Of a stretch of 64,000 bases of DNA, positions 11,713 through 21,782 are shown piece after piece. Position 1 is the first letter of the stretch; each line of letters starts with the position of its first letter. The DNA is taken from positions 24,200,331 to 24,264,330 of the forward strand of contig JANAVB010031417.1 in the NCBI GenBank assembly GCA_029216955.1, given 5' to 3'. The DNA comes from Iris pallida (taxonomy: Eukaryota; Streptophyta; Magnoliopsida; Asparagales; Iridaceae). The translations under genes and the position numbers were made by a program. The notes beneath the pieces were generated by a model. That model saw only the letters and a program-made list of their open reading frames with translations, was not told the origin of the DNA and made no database searches.

Positions 11713-13152
11713 CGGTGCATTAAATCTATACTACTATATAATAGGAAAAGTTGAGGCTTCACCGTGGAAGTTTTTTTTTTTTTTTTTTTTCAAAAATGTC
11801 CTTACCAGTGTTAACTAATTAAAATTGTTCATTAAATTTAACATGGGTAGTTAGGTAATTATGTATAGAAAAAAAAATAAGGGGGATGTTGTTTGCTCTT
11901 CGCAAGTAGTAAAAATTAAGAGACCGTTGTTTGCTCTTCTCAAGTAGTAAAAAATAAAGGGAATATTGTTTGCTCTTCCCAAGTAGTATGAAATACGTGC
12001 AACACACGTGCATATATACTAGTTAGGAAAAGAACCAACAAACCAATGACTAAAGATCTTATAATTCAGTTTAATAGTAGCATGATATGGTTTAATCAAA
12101 AAACCAATGACTTAAGATCTTAATAGACTGAAACATTAATATGTGTAATATTGTCCATACTAAACAATCAACTCAATAGACAAAATGCTCATTTAGATAA
12201 AAGAAAATACAACAACAATGATAATAACTAAATCCTTTTCCTTCCAATCTGCTTTGTTAGCAAACACGTGTTATATACTCTCTAACTTTAGCAAATGCCA
12301 TATCCTTTTTCATAGTCCTATAGATTTATCCTATGCTTCTATTATCCCTAGTTCTAGTGGATCCCTTGCACGTCACCATATTTACAAATTTCTGCTTTTA
12401 ATAAAAGAACACAATATTCAAATATAAAGAGTAATCAAAATAACCATGTTTTCCAGACTTTCGATAGTTAAAATATATAAATAAGCTGCATACTTAGGGT
12501 CTGTTTGGCAATTGTAGGGGTAGCGGTTATAAGGTGTTTTTAGAGTACCGGTTATGAGCGGTTACGAGGGGTCCGATTTTGGATAGTTTTTAAGTAGCGG
12601 CTTTTAAACCAGTCCAATCCATGCTTGGTAATTCACTAACGAGCGGTTATAAAAGTTTTTTACACGAATAAATTAAATAGGGAAGGGTATCAGTAGTTAT
12701 AATTATATATATATATATATATTTGTGAGGATATAAATGGAATAAAAAATAGAGCCGCTCAAAACCCACCGATTTGGGGTGTTTATAAAGCCACCCAAAA
12801 ATACATTACACCGGTTTTAGGGGGGGTTTTGAGCCGACCAAAACCGGTGCCTCAAAAAAATTAACAAGGAGGGGTTTTCATAAACGATCGGTTCAAAAGC
12901 ACCCAAAAACCGGTGAAAACACCGTTACCAAGCAGACCCTAAATGTTTCTCACAGCGACTAAATAAGATTCAGTATCTAATGCATAGAAGTGCACGGGTT
13001 ATTGAACATACCTGATCCTGCAAAGCTTCTGCAAGTGCAACATCAGCCTGAGCATATGAAAGGCCTTCAAACAGATCCATAAAGCTTTGTGTCACGGTAT
13101 AAGGAAACCCAGTGTCTATGTAATGAACCTCCATCTGTCTGTTGCCGTTCAT
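5439..13152 (-). CDS. BB: BIG BROTHER-like RING E3 ubiquitin ligase, seven coding exons
   Basis: Coding exons on the minus strand: 13152-13012, 11569-11326, 10560-10526, 7790-7740, 6454-6327, 5666-5558, 5474-5439. All junctions are GT/AG and phases agree. The total is 744 nt, 247 aa, against 248 aa for Arabidopsis BB. The N-terminus MNGNRQMEVHYIDTGFPY, a middle block NPYWSMMHHHTNSYKYGFSG, VIWQDNVDPDNMTYEELLDL, and the C-terminal RING identify the family. The RING shows CVIC (residues about 201-204), CKHVYHSGC and CPVC, a complete set of C3H2C3 zinc ligands. BB (also EOD1) is known as a cytosolic E3 that limits organ size, partly by ubiquitinating DA1-family peptidases. The gene is stretched to 7.7 kb by introns full of transposons and duplications, but every exon looks intact. 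Orthologue versus close paralogue cannot be settled here. Confidence 0.93.
6736..7290. repeat. Diverged tandem duplication, about 280 bp, in a BIG BROTHER intron
   Basis: The stretch beginning GGCTAAGATATCAATGAATA near 6737 recurs from about 7020 (GGCTAAGATATTGATGAATA). Matching landmarks follow in order, including AAGGTTAGAGATG, GACTATGCAATT, AAGATACATA and AAAAGGGGTAATGGATG. Copies differ at many sites, so this is an old duplication. It lies in the intron between 7739 and 6455. Confidence 0.8.
9070..9315. repeat. Exact 123-bp tandem duplication in a BIG BROTHER intron
   Basis: The unit starts at TATATAACAACGATAGTATA (9070) and again at 9193. I find no difference between copies, so the event is recent or maintained. 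A shorter repeat, ATGAATCCTTGTCC, occurs twice inside each unit. Confidence 0.92.
10965..11229. repeat. Tandem duplication, about 130 bp, in a BIG BROTHER intron
   Basis: TCTGTGCTAGCTTCCCTTTA occurs at about 10967 and 11104. Both are followed by matching sequence through GAGTGCTATAGAAAG, with few substitutions and one short length change. It lies upstream of exon 3 in the intron between 11325 and 10561. Confidence 0.85.
11641..11709. repeat. GT microsatellite followed by a 44-nt G homopolymer
   Basis: A GT tract runs into TTGTTGTTG and then G from 11666 to 11709. On the transcribed (minus) strand of BIG BROTHER it is a C tract about 100 nt upstream of an exon acceptor. Tracts of this length are unstable and often misassembled. 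Confidence 0.9.
11725..12022 (+). mobile_element. Short non-autonomous Helitron
   Basis: It begins TCTATACTACTATATAATAG after host A (11724) and ends CTAG (12019-12022) before host T. A short hairpin (ACGTG...CACGT, 11995-12009) lies about 9 nt before CTAG. TC start, hairpin, CTRR end and insertion between A and T are the Helitron hallmarks. Inside are three copies of a roughly 40-nt motif containing TTGTTTGCTCTTC and AAGTAGTA. No Rep/helicase gene. It sits in the first coding intron of BIG BROTHER. Confidence 0.85.
12497..12939. mobile_element. MITE with GGGTCTGTTTGG ends (Harbinger-like)
   Basis: Left end GGGTCTGTTTGGCAATTG; right end read inward GGGTCTGCTTGGTAACGG. The flanks are TTA on the left and TAA on the right, so the target duplication is TA or a mutated TWA. 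Internal GAGCGGTTATAA-type motifs repeat. Non-coding, about 443 bp, in the first coding intron of BIG BROTHER. Confidence 0.75.
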
Positions 13153-14390
13153 CTTGAATTATCGTTCACAGAGAACTTGCCGAAACGAAGACATGCAACC
13201 TGTGAACAAAACAATTCAAAGAACAATATTAAGGCTGGAGAATTTACCATCTAACATTCAAGAGAAGCTAAAGTCAAATCTACTAGTACAGTCTGTAGAA
13301 TAACATATACTTTAGCACTGATGGACTAGGAAGTCACTCAAAAAATTGGTGTGTGTCTGCGTCGCATCGTGTCAACACGAAGCAAGTACTCCAAGTACAC
13401 TAGGACACGCCAAAATCAACATCGTGATGCTTGTCTGTATCGTCAGGGGCGGAGATACCTTGTGGATGGGGTGTGCTCCAGCCCCCCAGAATTTTTTTTT
13501 TTTTTTAATGAGTCTATCCTTAGCCAGCCAACCCCAACCTAATCTAGCCCCCCCTCCCCCCCTCCCCCCCCCCCAATTCAGAATCCTAGCTCTGCCCCTC
13601 TGTACCGTGTCGTGTCATTTTCGTATTCGTGCAACATAAATGATAGTAAGCAATGGAGATCAGATCAGATGATCTTTAAAGGACTGCCTTGAAAATTTGG
13701 AATCTAAAAAAGTTTGGAATCTAAAAAAATAAAACCTTTATATATTTTTCCTCAAAATAAAAAGACACTTCAAAATAGCAACAACATTAAATCAGGACTT
13801 CCTTGAAAATTTAAAAATACCCAATCACATCATATTCCCTTATAAAGATTCAAGACCACCCGTAGAATCAAATGTTAGGGTTACACAAATCAAATGTTTC
13901 CTAATTTGCCACCCGTAGAATCAAATTCCAACCCAAATGCCTCAAAAATATTGCATGTAGAGGGAAACAGAACTTCTTCAACAAAAACAGTAAATCCATC
14001 ATTTTAATAAGAAAAAGGTCACCACTCCCACGCACAAAAATCACCAAAATAATCAAATTCGAAGGGAAATACCTCAAAATTTCCATAAGAATCCACTCGT
14101 AGAACCAAATTCCAAAGCAAATGCCTCAAAAGGTCGCAACAAGAGCGATCTCTACCGAATATATTCCATTCTTGAACCCAAAGCAAAACCAAGAAATACA
14201 AGAAATCGAGCAGGAGTCACGGGAGTAGCGGCTCGAGGTCACCCGATCCGAACAATGCGGAGAGGGGAGGAGAGAGAGAGAGAGGTTTTAATGGCAATGG
14301 CGGTGGATTTCTTCGTGAGGAGAGAGAAAGATGAATAGAGAGCTGTTGCTTCTTCTTTTCTTTTCTTTTCTTCTTCTTATTACTGATTAC
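13153..14390 (-). promoter_or_regulatory. Probable 5' UTR (split by an intron) of BIG BROTHER
   Basis: Minus strand. A CT-rich leader-like stretch at about 14390-14221 ends at a GTGACT donor. A matching acceptor (TTGTTCACAG) lies just upstream of 13199, leaving 47 nt of leader before the ATG at 13152. The leader includes CT runs typical of plant 5' UTRs. The start of transcription is inferred. The intron between them carries a hAT-type MITE. Confidence 0.55.
13444..13600. mobile_element. Small hAT-type MITE
   Basis: Ends are CAGGGGCGGAG and, read inward, GAGGGGCAGAG. The flanks TGTATCGT (13436-13443) and TGTACCGT (13601-13608) are 8-bp target duplications with one mismatch. The centre has T-rich and C-rich runs. 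It lies in the presumed 5'-UTR intron of BIG BROTHER. Confidence 0.7.
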
Positions 14391-15126
14391 AGAGAGCATG
14401 GAAGTGCAGGGAGGGATTTTACGCTTCGTTCTGTCTCTGTCTTCTCTGTCTCCCTCTTTCGGATTTTATATGCGTTGTAAGCCTTTTTACCCTTTTGCCC
14501 TCGCCTCGATATTTTGCCCTTGCGTAACGTTAACACAATTTCGGGAGATGAAACTCTCTTTTGGTATTTTATTGTTTCTTCTTCTTTTACATTCCAAGTT
14601 TACCATCGAAAAAAAGAAGGAAAAAAATTAACAGTTCTTTCAATAAGTCAAAAAAATTATCGTCCTTCCAATAGATAAAATTGTAGTAAAAAAAATTGAC
14701 AGTTCTCGACAAGGATGCGGAGGGAACGAAGGAGCGGGGAGGAGTCCTTCACCACTACAGGTCTTACATCCCGACCCCTTCTTCCACTGCCCCCGCGACC
14801 ACTCATATGCGGCTACAGCACCCTCCCCTCCCAACAACTAGTGGACGGACGGCGAGAAGGATGTCTAAGGGGGCGGAGGAGGAGGCCGGGGGGCGGAGGA
14901 GAGGATGGGATAATATGAGTAAAAGATCCTCCAAAGCGGACTAGCACCAAGATTTAGGTTATCATGAACAAATTTTGTAGTAGAAATAACAATTACCCTT
15001 TGAAATTTAGGCCATCGCTCGAATCTATATTTGTTTTTTTGTGAATATCGAGATGTAGTTTAAGATGTAGCTCAAGAATATATCTTGAGATCCAAATTTT
15101 TAATAAAAATAATAATATATAGTAAA
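14391..15126. other. Upstream intergenic DNA of BIG BROTHER with a GC-rich patch
   Basis: No gene is recognised. 14700-14935 is GC-rich with short overlapping ORFs in several frames and no family signature. The stretch just above 14390 should contain the BIG BROTHER promoter; no TATA box is convincing. Confidence 0.4.
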
Positions 15127-15610
15127 ATAAAGGAAAATTTAGACTTTGGGTCTCAAATAAGTTATAAATTTTGTGTTTGGGTTTATTTAGACTTTGGGTC
15201 TAAATATATAGTAAAATAAAGGGATATTTAGACTTTGGGTCTAAAATAAAGGAATATTTAGAATTTGGGTCTCCATGTTATATATAATTAGTGTTTTGGT
15301 TTCAAAAGTGTCAAAAAAAAATAATATATAGTAAAAAAAAATAGTAAAAAAATAATATATAGTAAAATAAAGGAATATTTAGACTTTGGGTCTAAAATAA
15401 AGGGATATTTAGACTTTGGGTCTCCATGTTATACAGAATTAGTGTTTGGGTTTCAAAAGTGTCACAAAAAATAATTAGTGACAATTTTGGTGAAACTTTT
15501 GAGACATTAGAGACATTTTTGAGATCCAAACACTAATTATGTATCATATGGAGATCCAAACACAAAATTTGAAACTTATTTGAGACCCAAACTCTAAATC
15601 TCTCTAAAAT
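15127..15610. mobile_element. MITE-like inverted-repeat element with internal direct repeats
   Basis: The left part (TTTAGACTTTGGGTCTCAAA, then ATAAATTTTGTGTTTGGG) is mirrored on the right (CCAAACACAAAATTTGAAAC, then TTTGAGACCCAAACTCTAAA). Internally ATATTTAGACTTTGGGTCTA recurs several times, also with CTCCATGTTATA blocks. Exact ends and target duplication are not clear. Non-coding. Confidence 0.6.
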
Positions 15611-16562
15611 AAATAAATTTTGAGATTCAAATGAGATTAATGAATGTAAACTCATGCGACTTTCGACTTTCTTCTTTCTTTTTCAGAAAATAGTAAAAAA
15701 TTATACTTGAAATTGAGTCATACTCTTCTACATGATAAGAGTTCCTATATTATGAATGTAGAAATTAAATTATGAGGCACATGCTACAGCTTTTATGGTT
15801 TGAAATTATGGAGTTCCAATTTAGCCTTACTTTTCCACAAAATGAGCCCTTATATTTTGAACCTACAAAATGAGCTCCTATATGCATTGTATTTTATAAA
15901 CTGATGTTATTTATATGCTTCAATTGTTGCTTGCAAAATAAAGTAATTTGTGAAGATTTTTTTTTTATATCTAAGATTGGGATATGAAACATTTGGATAA
16001 CTATCTCTACTAACGGTTTAAAATAAATTGTCTAAGTCCTATGTATATTCGCATATTTAAAATAATCTAACCAATAGCTTAATTATCTAAAATTATATAA
16101 TTAGCATGTTATATTTATAACATATTATAATTAAAAATAAATAGAAATATATTTACAATAAATTTTAATTAAAATATATTTAATTTATATCTATAATAAA
16201 TAATAATTTAAACTATTTTTCAACGGAAGTAATTTTTTACTTACCTGTGTTTAGTGAATAGTTAAAACGTGTAAAATGCAAAGTATAAATGTTGGTTAAT
16301 TATTGCTCTTGTACTAATGTTCAAGGTATAATAGAAAAAAAAAATTTAAGGGTCAAAATCTTTCAATAGGAAATGTCATGACTTACATTCTACCTTTGTA
16401 TGTCCGTGGGTTGTGGTCTAGTGGTAGCAACATAATCCTGATGCAGAAGGTGCAGTCGGAGAAAAGAACACTTAAAAAAAACAAAATCCAAATTTGTATA
16501 AAATCCATTGACTAGACACTAATTAGCCATATAACTTATATGAATGAGATCAGGATCCGCTA
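15611..16562. other. AT-rich intergenic DNA, no gene seen
   Basis: Very AT-rich in 15900-16250. At about 16408-16460 the motif GGTCTAGTGGTAGCAAC resembles a tRNA-type A box, but no good B box follows, so a SINE or tRNA is not claimed. Confidence 0.45.
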
Positions 16563-17051
16563 CAGGGGTGCAACTCGGGCGGGTTGGGTCGGGCTTGATG
16601 TCAACCCAAGCCTAATCCGATGAATCATAAGCCTAATCCGAGCCCAAGTCCGGCCCAACCTCGGGTTCAACATATGAAGCCCAAGACCAAATCCAGAGGA
16701 TCGGGTTTGGCTCGGGTTGGGTTGGGTCCATCGAATTTATCGAGCTCTAATATAATATTTAAAATAATTTTAAACAAAAGTAATCTTAAACACATAATCA
16801 AATAACAATTAAGTCTTGATCATTACAAAATACAAACTGAAATATGATTTAGAATAAGGAGTTGAAGAGTTCGGGTTTCGGGTTCTTCGGGTAACCCGAC
16901 ACATGAACCCGAGCCCAATCCGAATTTTGATCGGGTTCAAATATTTTAACCCAAACCCGAGCCTGAACCCGAGTATCTTCAACCCTAATCCAATCCATTA
17001 ACGAGTTTATCCGATCGGGCTCGAGTTTAGCCCGTCCGAGTTGCACCCCTA
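16563..17051. mobile_element. hAT-type MITE with exact 8-bp target duplication
   Basis: Target duplication ATCCGCTA at 16555-16562 and 17052-17059. Ends are CAGGGGTGCAACTCGGGCGG and, read inward, TAGGGGTGCAACTCGGACGG. The interior is rich in CGGGTTCGGG-type motifs in both orientations. No coding capacity. The 8-bp duplication and YAGGGGTG ends are typical of hAT elements. Confidence 0.92.
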
Positions 17052-17157
17052 ATCCGCTAACCTGCACCTCCGGATCACGTTAAGTAGGTATCACTTAACA
17101 ATCTCCGTTTTTTTTTTTTTAGTTGTCATTCTTTTCGAGTCGACAAACAACGTCAAA

Positions 17158-17341
17158 TAGGGGTGAGCATTATTCGGTTTTGAACCGAAAACCGAACCGA
17201 ATCGAATAAGAGATTCGGTTCGATTTTAAAAAAAATCGGTTCGATTTCGGGTTTGAAAATACTAAATTTTCTTATTCGGTTTAAGTTTCAATTTTGGGTT
17301 TCGGTTTCGGTCCAAAACCGAAAACCGAATAAGAAAATTTA

Positions 17342-17419
<78 letters not shown>

Positions 17420-17700
17420 TATAGGTATATACTAAATATATATAGTATATACTATAGGTGTATATATATATAGGTATATAATAAATATATCTAGGTATAT
17501 TTAGTTATTATATATATTAATAATAAAAACACAAAAAAATCCAAAAACCGAATAAATCGAAATCGAACCGATTTAATTCGGTTCGGTTCGGTTATTGACC
17601 AATTCGGTTCGATTTCGGTTTTGCTTATTCGATTTCGATCAAATTCGATTTTCGATTATTCGATTCGGTTAGAACCGAATAAACCGAATACTCACCCCTA
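17158..17700. mobile_element. hAT-type MITE with CGGTTCGATT motifs and a TA microsatellite
   Basis: Target duplication ACGTCAAA at 17150-17157 and 17701-17708. Ends are TAGGGGTGAGCATTATTCGG and, read inward, TAGGGGTGAGTATTCGG. Subterminal TTCGGTTCGGTT-type repeats occur in both orientations. The centre holds a TA run (17343-17415). No coding capacity. Confidence 0.92.
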
Positions 17701-17791
17701 ACGTCAAAGAAGATTCGAATCGTATCCATTCCTGACCGAATAAATCGAATACTAACCTCTAACGTCAAAGAAGATTCGAATCGTATCCATT
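17701..17791. repeat. 60-bp tandem repeat of flank plus MITE end
   Basis: ACGTCAAAGAAGATTCGAAT starts at 17701 and again at 17761, with identical sequence through CGTATCCATTC. Between them lies ACCGAATAAATCGAATACTAACCTCTA-like sequence, a diverged copy of the MITE's right end. The unit is therefore host flank plus a transposon terminus. Confidence 0.85.
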
Positions 17792-18885
17792 CATACGAGA
17801 ACCTCCGATGTACCCAATGAACAACATCCTCACCGACTAACAAAATCTTGTCAACAACAAATTTCACCGTCACCAAATAGAGTAGAGTTGGTTGATGTAG
17901 CGTGCACAAGTGAACAATGATGATGAGCGAGGAAATGATTTAAATAGCGTGCTCGTTGGTATTTGTTGGGGGAAGGAAAGAATAATTAGCAACCAAAATC
18001 CAACCAAAAGGTTGGTGAACCACGAGTAGTACTCACTTTACAGGTTGGATAGATCATGGGCATACATGTGTTTAGAAAGATTTGCAAGTATATTGATGAT
18101 ATTATTTTTTAATTTTATTTTTTCTGAGAGCCATCGCCCATGCATCTGGAACACCTAAATTTGAGTATGTGCGCAACTAATGATATTAATATTTAGTATT
18201 ATAATCTCACATAATAGAATGGAATTATCAACGTTAAAATTTGTATCTCGAAATTACTGTTAACATATGCTAACAAAACATAATTTTGATACTCAAATCC
18301 TAACATTGAATAATTTCGAAACACAAATTTTAATATCCACTAGTATATGAGACCCTAAATATTATTTTGTGTGTGTGCTATATTCGTTAATATCTTAATT
18401 CTGTTTCATTATCATCTGCAAATGAAAATTTCTTAAATTTTATGATCTTTTTAGGGCTCTAATTTTAGCAATCAATTTAATAGATAAAATTTTATCAAAA
18501 AATAACAAATTAAAAGATATTAAAAAATAATTAGTTGAGTAACATTATTGACGTTTTTTTAACAGTCAAGGAAGACAAATAAAAATAATATTATCTTTAG
18601 ACAAAATAATAAAATAATTGTTAGAATAAAAGATATTTGAGAATAATAATAAGTAAACTAGTTGGTCTCGTGGTAATGGTTTTCTCTCAGTGTATTTCTT
18701 GATCTTGGGTTTGAAATATGTTATTACCATTTTTGTTACTAAAACTATGTATAAGTGTGTAGGTCATCTTTGGGACACCTTCTTACTAAAATCATTACTG
18801 GAGTACTACTAAGATGAGTGACGAGCCAAGAGCCTGTTTGGGCCTTCCTACTGCAATGGCTGACTATGCTAGCAAGTAACCTTTA
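17792..18885. other. AT-rich intergenic DNA with a possible SINE fragment
   Basis: No gene is recognised. At about 18658-18720, GTTGGTCTCGTGGTAATGG resembles a Pol III A box, and GGGTTTGAAAT about 35 nt later resembles a degenerate B box. That spacing fits a tRNA-derived SINE. No target duplication was found. Confidence 0.35.
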
Positions 18886-19120
18886 GGGTCTACTTTGGAT
18901 TAAGGGTTAAGGGTCTGCTTGGATTGAGATGAAAAAAAATATGCAGAGTTAAGTGAGAAGGAGTAGAGTTAATCCATAAAATCTTATTTAGATTGGAGAA
19001 AGAGTTAAGTGAGGGGTGTTTAATAATCCTTACTTGGATTGAAGATTTTGAGTGAGAGAAGGATTAATAAAATTATGATAGTTACCAACATGGACGGAGC
19101 CAGGACTCGTGCTAGACAGG

Positions 19121-19420
19121 CACTACCAAAATAAGTCGTATTGGCGACGAATTTAGCGACGCAAGTCATATACGTCGGTAATATTTGTGAATTTAGCGAC
19201 GTTTTATAAAAACGTCGCTGAACGTCACTATCAGCGACGTTTAGCGACCGTTAGCGCCACACATTATGCTTTGGAAAGCTGATGTCGCGGTCTAGTCACA
19301 AAACGTCGCTGTTTTGTTTAACTCAGCGACATTTTGCGACTCCACATTAGGGACGTCGCCAGTTTTTTATTGAATAGCGACGTTTAGTGACGTCCTTTGT
19401 GGACGTCGCTAAAATGTTTC
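19121..19420 (+). repeat. Left subterminal repeat region of the CACTA
   Basis: Many copies of AGCGACGTTT or the inverse AACGTCGCT within 300 bp. In En/Spm such motifs bind the TNPA-type protein. The right end uses the related TACCGACGTTT form as well. Confidence 0.85.
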
Positions 19421-19900
19421 ATATAGGGTTCCACCCGATCGATCATTTATTTTCTTTCACCTAAAATTTTCAATCTCCCGCTTCCCAAATTTCTCTCCCC
19501 CTTTTTCTCTCCTCTCCAGGGACCCCCTCCCTCCGGCGACCCCTCCCTCCGGCTACCCCCTTCCCTGCGGCGACCCCCGTTTCTCCGGCGTCCCCCCTCC
19601 ACCGTTGATTATCCTCGTCGACACCGACCCGACTCCGACGCCAACCCGTATCCACCGCTGCTCCAGCCCCGGCGACCCCGACCCGACCCCGACCAACGCA
19701 GGTAAACCCTAACCCTAACTCCCTCCTCCTGACGTGCTGACACAGACACGATACGACATACACGACATGCACACACACAGACATGAAACACACGACACGC
19801 ACAAACACCACTACAAGAAAATAAAACATACTTGGTGATCACCACTAGGGTAGTTTTCAGGTCGGAGTGTTAGTAACTGTTTAGAGTGTCGGTGCGTATG

Positions 19901-19961
<61 letters not shown>

Positions 19962-21782
19962 CAACGTTAAGAATTGGTATACTTCACGATACCTAGCATG
20001 ATTTTGAGGATCAACATTTGGGAACATATCCTATTAGTCCAAAGATGAGCCCATCAAAAAATAGGATAATTAAAATAAGATCCTCTTGACCAAGTAACAA
20101 CTCTAGAAAGATGGTCACTAAGAACCCAAGACTAAGACTTGTAAGTTCTGGTTTCAATTGAAGTGTCACCGACGTATGATTCATCGACTTCAATTGAAGT
20201 GTCACCGACGTTAAGAATTGGTATACTTCACGATACCTAGCATGATTCATCGCTTTCAATTGAAGTGTCACCGACGTATGATTTTTTGAAAATCAGAACA
20301 TCATCTATGGCTGACAGTGCTCTAGCCTGTACCTATAAATTGAGGGTCTAGAGGAGAGAAACTCCCTGCTATTCTCTTTTCTGAATCCTTCTTCTTTCTT
20401 TTCTTCCATAATTTTGACCTCTCCCATGACTCTGCCTTAATGAGAGTGTTAGTGTGTGTGTGATTATCAGTATGTGTCAGATCTTAGTATTCCTAAGTAA
20501 GAGTGGGTATATGTGAGTGAGTATCATTAGAGTGTTAGAGAGTTAGTTCAGTCCTAGTACCTAGAGTATATAGAGTATCTTAGAAATATAGGTATGATTG
20601 GTACAGTGTTTTGAGCCATTCTTTAGAAATTAAATTTACTTATGCCAAGCCTTTTGGGCCTATCAGAGTTATAGATTTTTTTCGGAAATCTAGTATAACG
20701 CTGATTGCCTCAAAAGGCTTGTATAAGTAAGAGTGTATAGAGTACCTTTTGGGCCTATAAGAGTTACTTCACTCAGTTTGTCAAGACAAGTAAACTTTTT
20801 AAATGTTGACGGTATATATACCGTCAACATTTGGTTTTGCCTTGTAGCTACAGGCAGTTGCCTGCATTTTGCCTTATAACTTGGCCTATGGCCTGTGCTT
20901 AAGCAGTGTGGACTTCCAGGTTAGGGTGTTAGTTCATGATTAGCATTATTTAGATATTAGTTTCAGTTAAAGGGTTAGTTAAGATTAGGATATTAGTTTA
21001 TGTTAGAAGGAATATGAGAGTTAGTAGATGTTAAAGTAGGATATTAATTTATTAGTTAGGATAGATAGTTTGAGTTAGGATACTGCTCAAGCACAGGCCA
21101 AAGGGTCGATATTGGGTATTAATTTAAAAAGTTTTACTTGTCTTGACAAACTGAGTGAAGTAACTCTTGTAGACCCAAAGGGTCGATATTGGACAGTTGG
21201 TGTCGTGTACTCCTACAAGTACAATTATACCTCACCAATAATCTCAGTTTTCTCTAAACTGTCGCTCTCTACTGACCTCTATCTAAATTGCGCACCCATA
21301 TCTAAACTGCCTTAATATTCATTCACTGACTGCAATGTGCATCTATCTATCTTACAGAATTATCCTCAATTGGATATGGATATGAATTACTACTTACGAA
21401 ATAAACTGCCTTAATATTCATTCATTTTACTAGATTGTTGATCGAGTTGACCAATAGTTGACTTTGACCTTGATTGGCCTAGGAATCATATAGAATTGCA
21501 TGTATACTTCTTTTATTTTATATTGACTTCCATGATATGACAGCTCCTCAAAAAAAAGAATCCTCTACTAGACATCGCACTCTCCTTTTCAGAACATCAA
21601 CTAGTATTACTACCTTGATGTATATATAAAGTATGCATGTATAATAGTAGGTAATGATATGCAAAACTGAAAAGATAAATACAATGCATGAATGAATGGA
21701 TGAAAAGATAAATGCAATCCATCGGAAAAGCTTTGACACTTGCATATCATTCACTACCTTGATGTATCTATCTTACAGAATT
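19421..21782 (+). promoter_or_regulatory. 5' non-coding region of the CACTA, rich in repeats
   Basis: A CCGGCGACCCC-rich leader (19500-19700) ends at CGCAG/GTAAACC, a possible donor. An AAT microsatellite lies at 19902-19965. The block AGAATTGGTATACTTCACGA occurs twice (about 19970 and 20213), and CAATTGAAGTGTCACCGACG three times. A TATAAATTG box at about 20334 precedes CT-rich DNA. An acceptor (ATCTATCTTACAG) ends at 21778, just before the transposase ATG. The same acceptor and first codons appear in degenerate form at 21348-21402. Confidence 0.5.
20746..21180. repeat. Inverted repeat with a 32-nt perfect palindrome inside the CACTA
   Basis: The arm at 20746-20803 (includes GAGTTACTTCACTCAGTTTG) is mirrored at 21124-21180 (includes CAAACTGAGTGAAGTAACTC). 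Between the arms, next to the left one, 20801-20832 is a perfect palindrome built on AAATGTTGACGGTATA. Further short inverted matches (GGCCTGTGCTTAAGCA against TGCTCAAGCACAGGCC) lie inside. Confidence 0.88.

Noticed and set aside
16405..16460. tRNA or SINE from a GGTCTAGTGGTAGC A-box-like motif
   Set aside because: No convincing B box, cloverleaf, A-rich tail or target duplication.
19705..19720. Telomere-like AACCCTAACCCTAAC
   Set aside because: Only about two units, next to a leader-like region; too short for an interstitial telomere.
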